A stretch of 21,526 nucleotides of DNA from Chara braunii (lineage: Eukaryota; Streptophyta; Charophyceae; Charales; Characeae). The first letter of the stretch is position 1. Every line of letters starts with the position of its first letter. The stretch lies in NCBI GenBank assembly GCA_003427395.1, contig BFEA01000225.1:810533-832058 (forward strand), given 5' to 3'. Below the pieces are notes generated by a model. The model saw only the letters and a list, made by a program, of their open reading frames with translations. It had not been told where the DNA came from and made no database searches. This document shows, one piece after another, positions 1 through 8,582 of this stretch. Position numbers and translations under genes: made by a program.

Positions 1-138
1 CTGCTAAACGCAGTTTCAAATGCAATTGAAACTCGGGCCCTGACTAAACTGCTAAAACGCAGTTTCAAATGCAATTGAAACTCGGGCCCTGACTAAACTG
101 CTAAAACGCAGTTTCAATTACAAACTGTAACCCTGACT
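1..138. repeat. 49-bp tandem repeat made of two palindromes
   Basis: Two full units start at 1 and 49 (period 48 because one A is missing, then 49), and a diverged third unit runs from 98 to about 138. Each unit contains two inverted repeats. The first is AAACTGC, a 6-nt loop, then GCAGTTT. The second is AGTTTCAA, a 6-nt loop, then TTGAAACT. A spacer containing CTCGGGCCCTGACT follows. In the third unit the second palindrome is shortened but still pairs (AGTTT/AAACT). The array is cut by the window edge, so its true length is unknown. It could be a minisatellite or the end of another element; there is no coding signal. Confidence 0.85.
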
Positions 139-170
139 GCGCAGTAGTTTTCTCTTTTTTATTTTATTTG

Positions 171-894
171 AAAACAACCCTCCAGTGCTAGTGGTGCTGA
201 TAAAAGCAGAAACCAGTAGCACCTAGGGGGGCTCTATCTATTGGTGGGGAGCATCACCTGCTGGAAAGCGGGTCCAGCGTCCCAAATGCAGAATGAAAAT
301 GAGAGATGTCAGAAAAGAAGTTTGGCTGCCAGCATTGATTGCTCTGGATTCCAGAGGATTGGCTGAGCAGGTAGAAGGAGAAAAAACAGGTGGGGGAACC
401 TCTTCGCCCCATATCAGATGCCAAATATCAACTTTAACAACCTAGTTCCTTCCTCCCCCAACTATATCTCAATCATATGAACCAGAAAGTCATCGCTTCC
501 TACTAGAAGCTTCTCCTCCCTTGAATCCTGCTTCTCGTCTCCCTTCTCCACATCCTGCCATTGATCACTTGTGGGCTAGGTACTATGGCCGTTACCTGGG
601 GGGCACCAGTATTCGGCCAGAGTCCTTATGTCAGTATTTCCATTAGGGAGAGGGCATGGGGTAGGAAGGGAGGGGCACCAGGATTCGGCCATAGTTCTTA
701 TGTCAGTATTTCCACTAGGGAGAGGGCATGGAGTGGGAAGGGATCAGGGAAGTCTGAGGGGGGGGCGAAGGGGGAAGGAGGATTTGATATGAGCCCAGTC
801 CTTGAACACCAGAATGTAATCCCTTGCCCCTTCCAGAGCTCGATTGCTGTCTGGGACGTCTCTACTTCATTCCACTTTGGCTATCCACCCTTCT
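171..894 (-). other. LINE copy A 3' UTR
   Basis: Non-coding on the minus strand, downstream of the ORF2 stop. It contains the family's conserved 3' block (245-281, with the motif GTGGGGAGCA and ending CGTCCC), two hairpins (261-277 and 185-222), and a 72-bp tandem duplication (601-744). A second block, GCCAGCATTGATT to AGAGGAT near 330-360, is shared with copy C at about 4236-4268. The plus-strand ORF across 561-932 only reflects the tandem duplication and is not considered a gene. Confidence 0.7.
601..744. repeat. 72-bp direct tandem duplication
   Basis: Units 601-672 and 673-744 both begin GGGCACCAG and share most bases, with about seven differences. They lie inside the 3' UTR of LINE copy A. 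The period is a multiple of three, which is why a plus-strand ORF with two 24-residue repeats appears there. Confidence 0.9.
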
Positions 895-1465
895 CTATCC
901 CCCCCCCCCAAACCATTCCTTACAGAACTTAGTGATTGCCCGTTTCACATCCTCAATCTGGTGGTAAAGATCTAGTTGGGGCTTCAGGGTAAGCCATCTG
1001 CGCTCCAGTTCTAGCTGGACTTGCTGTTGGATTTGTTCTGTGATATCTGCTTCGCCTGCACATACTTCTTCCATGACCAATAGGCATCGCTGCCACCATA
1101 ATGCCCATAATACAGCTCACCTCCCCAGCCTGTACATGTTCTCTGTGAAGACCGTTACCTCCTGCATTGGCCAGTGTCCCGCCAGGATCGCCTGCCAGGA
1201 CCAAGGCCAGGGGTTTTCTATGCCCATTTTCCTCCACACCCTATCCCACCATCTCCATGTGAACTGTGCAATCGGGCACTGCATGAAGATATGCTCTATT
1301 GTTTCGATCTCCTTTTGAGCTGGAAAATGCCTAAGACACCGCAGACACCAGGGTAGTGCTAGCCCTTTCTGTTCCAGATTGGTATGGTCTACCAACCAGT
1401 CGTTGGTTGGTAAACAGCGGTGTGCTATTTGCCACTGCAGCGAGGTGACCTTCGCCGGTTTGGAC
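895..1465 (-). pseudogene. LINE copy A ORF2 C-terminus (zf-RVT zinc finger)
   Basis: This is the C-terminal end of a LINE ORF2 polyprotein, the zf-RVT region found after the reverse transcriptase in plant LINEs. The first residues (SLQW, HRCLPTND) align with copy B (SLQW, HRCLPTKD at 2600-2540). The zinc ligands are visible as CLRC, then EHIF with the His, then QCP. They are followed by WRWWD, a Trp-rich stretch and the ending FGGGG before the stop TAG at about 897-895. One in-frame TGA lies at 1119-1117, where copy B has an Arg codon (LGRRAV), so the frame stays open across it. The domain probably binds RNA or template during target-primed reverse transcription; that is family knowledge and is not shown here. 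Confidence 0.85.
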
Positions 1466-1487
1466 TTTTTTTTTTTTTTTTTTTTTT
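1466..1487 (-). other. poly(A) tail of LINE copy B
   Basis: A run of 22 T on the plus strand, read as A on the minus strand, directly after the 3' UTR of copy B and directly before the first base of copy A. Tails of very similar length end copies C (23) and D (21). Confidence 0.85.
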
Positions 1488-2026
1488 GGTTAAAGAAAAA
1501 CGCCCAGAGTTGATGCTAGGGTAGCTGATAAGAGCAGACTCCCCTAGCATTCCCTGGGGGGCTCTGTCTATTTGTGGGGAGCAGCACCAACTGGAAATGG
1601 GGTCCAGCGTCCCTCTCATTTGGAGAAAAATAATTTGACGAACACAGCAATGACTGTTCCGAATATGTCGCCCTCCTTCAAGGAGTACCTTGAGAGAGCC
1701 TGACCTTGCTTTTGTTGAAATTGACCTCTTCGCCCAAAATGGGGCGCCAGATATGTCCTTTCCTATCTAGCCTTTTCAACAGTTAAATGAGAGTGCTGAT
1801 CTGGATGTCTAATCCTTTGTTCCCCTTGCCTCTTCAAGTGTATCCCTTCCATACCATGACATTAGAACCAAAGCGTTCTGGGGTGATGTGAAGAGACACG
1901 GGAACTCTTGAGCAGGGCGAAGAGGTATTGAGGGATCCACCAGGGTCCAATCATTGAATTTCAACTTATAGTTCCTGTTGAGGTCCTGTTCCTCCCCCGT
2001 CTCAGCTCCCTCCCATTCCACCCTCC
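1488..2026 (-). other. LINE copy B 3' UTR
   Basis: Non-coding stretch between the ORF2 end and the poly(A). It carries the family block at 1574-1611 and two hairpins. The CTGGA/TCCAG stem is at 1591-1607. The terminal stem pairs ATGCTAGGG (1513-1521) with CCCTAGCAT (1542-1550). A phrase like ACCTCTTCGCCC near 1725 recurs in copy A near 400. No other gene is seen here. Confidence 0.75.
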
Positions 2027-4030
2027 CTATTTTTCCCCCTTCCCCCCCCCCCCAGCCAGTTGCTGCTGAATTTTTGGAATGTTTCAATAATTTCTGTTTT
2101 AGATGAGTTGAATTGAATTTTTTCTTTCAGATTGGTCCATTGATCGTGTATGTGAGTTTGAATTTGCTGTTTTATGCTGTCGGTGAATTCCGGGCCATCT
2201 AATCTAGCGTCCTCCCATTCATAAGTGTTCCTTCTCTGCCAGATGGTCCAAAAAACCGCTCTTCTACCTAGGGTGAAAAGGTTCTGAGTGAAGCTATCCT
2301 CCGGGTCTGGGGACCAGTGTGCTAGCAGAATTGCCTTCCACTCCCAAGGCCATTTATATATAGTTTCTAGTTGCCCCCATATTTTGTCCCACCAACGCCA
2401 CAACCAGATGGAGCCTGGGCACTCGAGGAAAATGTGTTCGATCGTTTCTGGTATCTTTCTACTTGGGTAAGCGGATTTACAGAGTTTGCACCATGGGTCT
2501 GCAATACCTCTTTTCTCCAGGGAGGTTCTGTCTAGCAGTCAATCCTTTGTGGGGAGACACCGGTGTTTAGTCTGCCACTGAAGGGAGGCTACCTTGGAAG
2601 GTTTGATCTTGGATTCTTTGAACCATTTAATGTTTCGTAGATCATCCTTGTTGATATTCAGCTGTTTTATCCATCTCTCCACCACCCTATCCTTCAGGTT
2701 TATGTTGGGTTTAATCATTCGGTAAGTTGATTTGACAGATAGAGTGTGTAGGTGTCTACTAAAATTCTTGTTGAGCCTGTTCTTGGCTCCCCACGACCAG
2801 CACGCAGGGTCAATGAGCAGGTCTGAGATGGGCGTATTTTTCCACACGTATCCATATTGGAACAAGACCATTGTTTAGGTTTATTACATTGTCATCTCTT
2901 AGTACATATGGGGCAATTAAGGCCTCATTGTCTGGGGATATGAGAATGACATTACCTATCCTTCGTGGATTCTCCTTCGTGGCAACCCAATCACTTTCCT
3001 GGAATTTTTTCCCTCTCTTGAGCACTCTAAATCACTCAATGGGGATCAGTTTCACAATTTTGTCTAGATTACTTTGTACATGGTGACAATGCTTTAATTT
3101 TTTGTGGAGGAGATGTGGGGAAATCCAATCGAGAGAATCTTCATCCCAAATGTCCTTGATCCTAGTAACCCCCCTCCTAATTCAACCCTTCCATGGATTA
3201 TCATTACAATGTAGTGTGGTGCCTTTGTGGTCTCTTATCCAGGTATTATTGAAGAGTGATTGTTGATTAATCTTTTCCCATCTTTGGGAAAAGTGTTTAT
3301 CCGATAGGCGTTCCTCCAATTTTTTAGAATAGTTGGCCAGAAGGAATCTTTTATGATGTTTTTCCTTACTGCTTCCCTGCTAGATATTGAGTCGGGTCTA
3401 TCTCTTTGGTTGTGCCTCTTGGGATCGATCAGTCCCTATTCTCTAACCACATGGCTGGATCTACGGCCTCCACTGTCTGGGGGGCAGTCTTCTCAATTGT
3501 TCCCAAGCCAGACCACTTCAAGTGGTTTGAGGGTTGAGTAATAGTTTTTTGACCCATTGAATGGAAAGTGTCATGGCTTGGAGTGCTGGGTCAATAATTC
3601 TCAATCCCCCCTTGGACTTTGGTTGGATGACTGAAGACCAGACCACTCTACTAATAGCATTCTTATATTCATGATTTTCTCTCCACAAGAAGACTCTAAG
3701 TTGTTGGTGAAGAGATTTAATCCATTTATTGTCTAAGGCCCAAATTGCTGATTTATACCAAATTGAGGTTGAGATTACATTATTAATCACCAAGGATTTG
3801 CCTATTATCGATGTGTGTTTATTCTTCCATAGCTCTAGTTTGGTCTGCGCACTTTGGAAGATAACCTCATCATTAATTTTAGGTTTCCCTTCGGCAGACA
3901 ACGAGATGCCTAAGACCCTTATTCGCTTGTCGAGGGGGAGTCATTTGATTCTAGGCTTTTCTGGAGGTCTAACTCCCTGATGATGTATTCACCATCCTAG
4001 GGTCTTTTCCCCCCAGTTGACCTTCATATG
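2027..4030 (-). pseudogene. LINE copy B ORF2, thumb to zf-RVT
   Basis: The C-terminal half of ORF2. From 4030 the frame shows the LGI box (VLGISLSAEGKP near 3925-3890) and then the thumb region typical of plant LINEs (FLWRENHE and PKSKGGLRI, within 3901-3518). A decayed middle follows, in which the frame KDIWDED is readable near 3135. After that come 3025-2539 and the zf-RVT finger at 2500-2400 (CKLC, EHIF, ECP), then WRWWD and the ending NWLGGGG. Frameshifts lie near 3520 and between 3025 and 2870. In-frame stops include TGA at 2541-2539, where copy A has TGG. The native stop is probably the TAG near 2027, reached after a one-base change in the G run at about 2043-2053. Confidence 0.85.
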
Positions 4031-4033
4031 TGC

Positions 4034-4474
4034 TTTTTTTTTTTTTTTTTTTTTTTAAACACACCCTGCAGAGCTAGTGATACTAATTAAAACGGATACC
4101 ACTAGCACCCAAAAGAGGCTCCATCCATTGGTGGGGAGCGTCACCTACTGGAAAGCGGGTCCAACGTCCCTTATACAAAATTGAAGTAGAATTGAATTAG
4201 GAGGTCACCCAGATAGGGGGTTAAGGAGGCTCCTGCCAGCATTGATTACTCTGATATCCAGAGGATTTACTGGGCAGGGAAGGGATAATGTATCTTCTTG
4301 TAAACATTTCCCGGGGGGCACCGGGGAGTAAGCATTGCAGAGACATCTCTTCAGCCCTGATCAGGCCGCCAAAAAAAACACCTCTTCCTGATGTGACTGC
4401 GCTGCCTACTATGAACCTGAGGGATTCCACCCCTACTCTGCGACGAATCATACGTAACACTTACACAATACTGC
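4034..4474 (-). mobile_element. LINE copy C, 3' UTR fragment with poly(A)
   Basis: On the minus strand, a fragment of about 420 bp ending in a poly(A) of 23 (plus T 4034-4056). It contains the family block (4131-4170), the CTGGA/TCCAA hairpin (4148-4164, with a G-U pair replacing G-C), and the terminal hairpin (4071-4081 with 4098-4108). It shares the CCAGCATTGATT phrase near 4236 with copy A. No ORF2 sequence is present, so it is a strongly 5'-truncated LINE or a SINE using the same 3' end. Its poly(A) lies exactly where the reverse transcriptase frame of copy B is broken. Confidence 0.75.
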
Positions 4475-4559
4475 TTTTTTTTTTTTTTTTTTTTTGGGAC
4501 AATTTGCTCCAATCTATTCGTGGGGAGCAGCACATGCTGGAAACTGGATCCAGCGTCCC
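4475..4559 (-). mobile_element. LINE copy D, 3' end fragment with poly(A)
   Basis: A poly(A) of 21 (plus T 4475-4495), preceded on the minus strand by the family block at 4520-4559 with the CTGGA/TCCAG hairpin (4537-4553). The terminal hairpin seen in copies A, B and C is missing, so the 3' end is shorter by about 70 nt. It abuts copy C directly. Its upstream limit cannot be placed because the DNA beyond 4560 is not recognisable. Confidence 0.6.
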
Positions 4560-5699
4560 ACATGAATTATTACACAACATATGAGGTGTCGGGGCCATTA
4601 CCCGGCTTCATCTAATAATTTTTTTTTGATGAAGAACTAAAAATTGAATCTTATGATATATCAGCAATTCCAGCTTCCTAAACATAGAGCAACTCTTAGC
4701 CCTCCCTATACCAGGACATTACTACTCAAAGACAGTACTGACCAGATCAACATCATCCATAACTGACCTCTTCTCGCCACCAAGACTATCCCCGACCCCA
4801 TAGGGTGTCAAGGCGGTCCCCCGCAATTCACCACTCGTTTACCTTCCTCCCTCGACAAACCCCAGATTTCTCTACAAGGCCTCACACTCCTGTCGTTGCA
4901 GGTTACAGGGTAACACCCCAACTCCGGCCAGCGTCGTTCTAGCATCGGCAAACTGAGGGAACACAACAGAGAAGCTCTGCCGATGTCAGTCCAGGTGCAA
5001 CCATCTCTGAAATCGAATATCCTAATGAAGCAGAAAACCAGATGTTGCTCTAGCTTTCAGAACCCCGGAAGGCTTAATATAACATAATTTGTCCAAGAAG
5101 CTTCTAAGAGTCACGGCTCAGAGAAACTTCCCCCTGCCCACAAACCCTGTTTCATGCTGCCACCGCCGAGGAAAACCACCTCGGCCCCAACCTGGAACAG
5201 ACCCCCTCCTTTCCCCCCATCCGCAAAGGCAGCCAATTCCCTCCTAAAGGATATCTTCGCCCTCCCCTTGTCCCTATCTGCCCCTGCTGGGGTTGAAGGC
5301 GACCAACTCTCCCACCCCGGCCCCAAACAAGGACAAACCACAATCTGCCCCACCCCCGACAGGGCAGCCACCTCCCATCTTGCAGCGCCCCTATAGAGTA
5401 AGGCTCCCCAATACCAACCCCCACCCTTCCCCCAAGAATCCAAACCGTGACCACAGAAGCCCTATCCCGACTGAAGCACACCCATCAGATGAAGCGGCCA
5501 ATTAACCTAGAGAAAGATCTCATGAGGGCAGTGTATAGTTGAGTAAGATTTTGTGATAGAGTTCCCAGGATGAAAACACTCAAGAGAGTGGACATGAGAA
5601 AAGGAAAATCATGATGAAAGTGCCGAAAAAGAAAATACTATTTGCTGACAAGAATAGTGCCATAAGACAAAGGGTTATAAGGAGAGTATTGGCGAGAGA
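4560..5699. other. unrecognised DNA inside the ORF2 insert
   Basis: About 1.1 kb with no recognisable gene. Several short overlapping ORFs at 5111-5505 on both strands are Pro/Gly/Arg-rich and come from C-rich plus-strand sequence; none shows a domain. Near 5500-5700 the plus strand becomes purine-rich. It could be the body of the element that ends as copy D, or an unrelated insertion. Confidence 0.5.
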
Positions 5700-6210
5700 A
5701 CTTACCTGCAGATGATATTGGTAATAACCCCAGAGATTGGATTAGTGATGATTTTTATAAGGATGATTGTAATGATGATGATAATGATATCGATGATAAT
5801 GCCACGCTTGGTGGTAATAACGATGATGGTATTGATGACTTGTGATCGGATGGGTGACCAAGAACAACCCCCTAAGACTGGAGATTTTAAGGATGATATT
5901 GACGAGCAGACTCGCCTGCAGATGATATCGGTGACATCCCACTAATAAGGGGTGTCGTTAAGGGAAATATTTTATAAGGATGATGGTGATGAGAATGAAA
6001 ATGATGATGATGGTGATGTTACAGATAGTGGTAATGACAAGCAACACAGTAATGATGACGCTGGTAGTACAAAGCCCACACGGAGATGTAATGATGATTA
6101 AAATGACGAGCAATTACCAATACTTGGATAACAAAGACCTTTTGCTGATAAATAGCTACAACCTCCTGAAAATGACGACCTGTGCTCTGATGGTGACCTA
6201 ATGGTGATGA
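5700..6210. repeat. GAT-rich stretch with a diverged tandem duplication
   Basis: Rich in GAT/ATG triplets. Similar phrases recur: CCTGCAGATGATAT at 5707 and 5912, TTTATAAGGATGAT at about 5753 and 5968, and a block with GAYGACYTGTG then GGTGACC at about 5832 and 6172. One plus-strand frame over 5697-5845 encodes an Asp-rich peptide (for example ISDDFYKDD) with nothing readable around it. It may be a degraded acidic segment of some coding sequence, or simply an expanded trinucleotide repeat. No domain is recognised. Confidence 0.55.
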
Positions 6211-6221
6211 AAAACAACTAA

Positions 6222-7211
6222 TCATGCTAATCTACAAAATTTATTCATTAATTCATGTATCGCATCCATATTCTCCTGTGATGCGTCAACCATCAGAGAA
6301 AGATCGTCTGCAAAAAGAGAGCACATGGGAATTGCATCTTCCGGTATGGACGTCACTTGAATTTTCCTAATATCCTTGTCTTGTTTCAGATTGGCCGCTG
6401 AAGCGTCCATTATAATTATGAAGAGAAACGGTGCCAATAGGTCGCTCTGCCCGACCGATCTCTGTCATTCTATTGGAGGTGTCAAGCTGTCATTAACCAT
6501 GACTCGTGTGGTTGCATTTTGATGCATGATAGCGATCCACCTTCTGAAACACGGTCCGAAGTTCATTTTCTCGAGACACTTGTCCAGGAAAAACCAATCC
6601 ACATGATCATAAGCTTTTTCAAAGTCTATGAAGATAAATGTTGCATTATGTTTAGATTGACGTTCAACTTTGATAAGTTCATTTATAAGGAGGATATTAT
6701 CCTCTATGTTGCATCATGTGATGAACCCTGCTTGTGTTGGGTGGATGATGTCAACTATTACTTTGAGCATTCTGTCTGTTAATGCCTTTGCAACCAATTT
6801 ATAAACCACTGTGAGGAGCGTGATAGAGCGATAATTACAGATATTTAGTTCGTCTCCTTTTTTGTATAAGAGTGTGAGAACCCCTTGATTAACTATTTTT
6901 CCCATATCCCCTGTCTCCCATATCGCATGGTAGTAGTTCATTAGGTCTTGTGCGAGAGGGCCGTACATGGATTCCCTGAATTCTTTTGGAAGGCCGTCAA
7001 TTCCTAGTGTCTTTTCTTCTTCCATGAGGATTAGAGCCTTCCAAATTTCATCCTTGGTTAATGACATTTTCAATTTCTCTTTTTGTGCTTCCGTGATTGA
7101 TTTATTAAAGGGGATTATAAATTCATCGATTTCTATTTCCTTTTGTGCGAGAGGAATAAAAGAATTTTTTGAAGTGAAGAGGTCTTTATAAAAATCTATA
7201 GCTAGTTTCAC
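6222..7211 (-). pseudogene. LINE copy B ORF2, reverse transcriptase core
   Basis: Reverse transcriptase palm and fingers, which copies the element's RNA at a nicked target. One continuous minus-strand frame runs from 7211 to 6222, broken only by two TGA stops (6716-6714 and 6467-6465). Visible motifs are the fingers region (GIDGLP, LLYKKGD, YRSITLL), motif A IDFEKAYDHVDW with the first catalytic Asp codon at 6626-6624, a degraded QGCPL box reading QSDLLAPFLF, and motif C FADD with the Asp pair at 6308-6303. The TGA at 6467 fits a lost Trp codon. The frame ends abruptly at 6222, where the 2.2-kb insert begins, and resumes at about 4030. Confidence 0.92.
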
Positions 7212-7805
7212 ACTGGCTGCTGTTGAGATGACTAAGGGTTCATTATTATTGAAAGGGTTGATTAAACCTCTATCAAAGTCCTTCCGGTTCTAGCTATGAT
7301 TGTGGCGAAAAAACGAGTGTCCATATCGCCTTTCATGTGATGTTTTTTTAGCTTGCCATGTATTTTGAATCCCTGCCATCTATATTCCGTATAATTGAGT
7401 AAATGATCCTCTAATGTTTGAATCTTCTTTGCTATTGGCTCCAGGGCCTCTTGATCATCTGGGTTTATTTCTGTTTCTTGTAGTTCTTAAAATTTTTCCA
7501 GGATTTTAGTTTTTTTTTAATGTCTTAGCTTTGCCACGACTTTAGAGTACTCATTGTATTTACGACCTAGGAATACTAGGCCGTTGTTGAGCCACGTAAT
7601 GTCATTATCGATGTGAACTCTCTGTTTTCTCCAGAATTCTCATACATCCTTGAGATATTTGTAGAAAATTCTGGTCCTTGAGGTGCAAAGTATTAAGTTC
7701 ATAGAACCCCTTACCTTGATTCGGTTTCTTCCGGAAGGAGAAAATCGTCATGCACATTGCGTGATCAAGGCCTGAAAATGAACTTCTTGGTAAGATACAT
7801 GCGAA
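7212..7805 (-). pseudogene. LINE copy B ORF2, endonuclease-RT linker
   Basis: Decayed coding sequence joining the endonuclease and reverse transcriptase. Fragments are readable in different frames: SGLDHA just after the endonuclease (near 7770), RKQRVHID to WLNNGLVFLG (near 7635-7560), and KGDMDTRFF (near 7330), the usual phrase ahead of the RT fingers in plant LINEs. At least two frameshifts and a few stops separate them. No separate gene lies here. Confidence 0.75.
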
Positions 7806-8582
7806 TTAGAGACCTCCCTGAAGATCTTCAGAGGCTAGAATAAGATCAATCCTGGATTTAGTAGGTCTGTTTGAATGCCTTCTGGTGAAGCATGAAAAGG
7901 ACTTGGTGGTAGGGTTTAATCTCCTAAAGGAGTCAAACACGTTATAGGAATTGCACAATTTGGATATGATTTGTTCACCCCCTTCTATATACGCCGGACA
8001 CGGCGTGGGTATATTCCATCTATCCAGGTTACGATCCGGTGCTGCATTGAAATTTTCTGCCATTATAACCGGGATGCCTACCGGAAGGCGGGAAAGTAAT
8101 GATTCAAACAACAACTGGCGTTCCCCTATGTCATTGGGTCCATATACATTAAGTATATTGACCACCTCTAATTCTAGCATTGCCAGTATATATATCAATC
8201 TTCTATCCTGCTGGTCCACTTCCCAATTGAGTATTTCAACTTTAGAACCAAGTGGAATCCATATCGCTATACCTGCGCTCCCTGGTTTAAAAGCATGAGC
8301 CCGATACGCTGTGTGGGGCCAGAATTCTTTGTGAATGTGGTTGTGGGATGCAGTATTCATTAAGTGCGTCTCTTGGATGCGAATCACATCAGGCCACTCC
8401 TTGCCCCCTACCCCTTTGATAAGATCAAGTATGGCTTGGCGTTTGGAGTTCTTGGCAAACGCGATACCATTCACATTAAGAGATCTGAGGTCCAAGTCAG
8501 CGTTTCTTTTGAGGAGCTTCCAATTTTTGTCTTTGTTGTAGAGTAGGTCTATTAAGTTCACTTCCTCAGACTTATTACCCAT
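7806..8582 (-). pseudogene. LINE copy B ORF2 N-terminus, APE-type endonuclease
   Basis: An apurinic/apyrimidinic-like endonuclease of the EEP fold, which nicks target DNA for target-primed reverse transcription. The open frame has 258 codons. Motifs in order are SLNVNG (residues 33-38), IQETH with the catalytic Glu (about 68-72), NVYGPND (about 143-149), a box reading AENFNAAPD (about 175) and SRIDLILAS near the end. The AENFN box should be GDFN in this family. The Gly and catalytic Asp codons (8057-8052) read Glu and Asn, so activity is probably lost although the frame is open. The start ATG at 8582 overlaps the stop of the upstream ORF (ATGGGTAA). The stop at 7806 is premature. Confidence 0.9.

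Larger units (their letters stand above)
152..1465 (-). mobile_element. LINE copy A, 5'-truncated 3' fragment
   Basis: On the minus strand this segment holds the last part of a LINE ORF2 (zf-RVT domain, 1465-895), a 3' UTR of about 720 nt, and an A-rich tail (plus-strand T-rich 152-170). It begins directly next to the poly(A) tail of copy B at 1466, with nothing of its own upstream. It is therefore either a 5'-truncated insertion or an older copy split by copy B. No more of copy A is seen to the right of copy B, which favours truncation. Its tail ends close to the palindromic repeat at the window edge. Confidence 0.8.

Noticed and set aside
1-138. CRISPR-like array
   Set aside because: The units are directly tandem and palindromic with no unique spacers, and the context is eukaryotic.
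561-932. Plus-strand ORF of 123 codons
   Set aside because: It arises from a 72-bp duplication within the 3' UTR of LINE copy A; there is no domain and the strand is wrong.
4054-4474. tRNA-derived SINE with A and B boxes
   Set aside because: No convincing B box was found, and the similarity to the LINE 3' UTR explains the segment.
5111-5505. Pro- or Gly-rich ORFs on both strands
   Set aside because: Composition effect of C-rich sequence. Opposing ORFs are equally long, and none shows a domain or a conserved motif.
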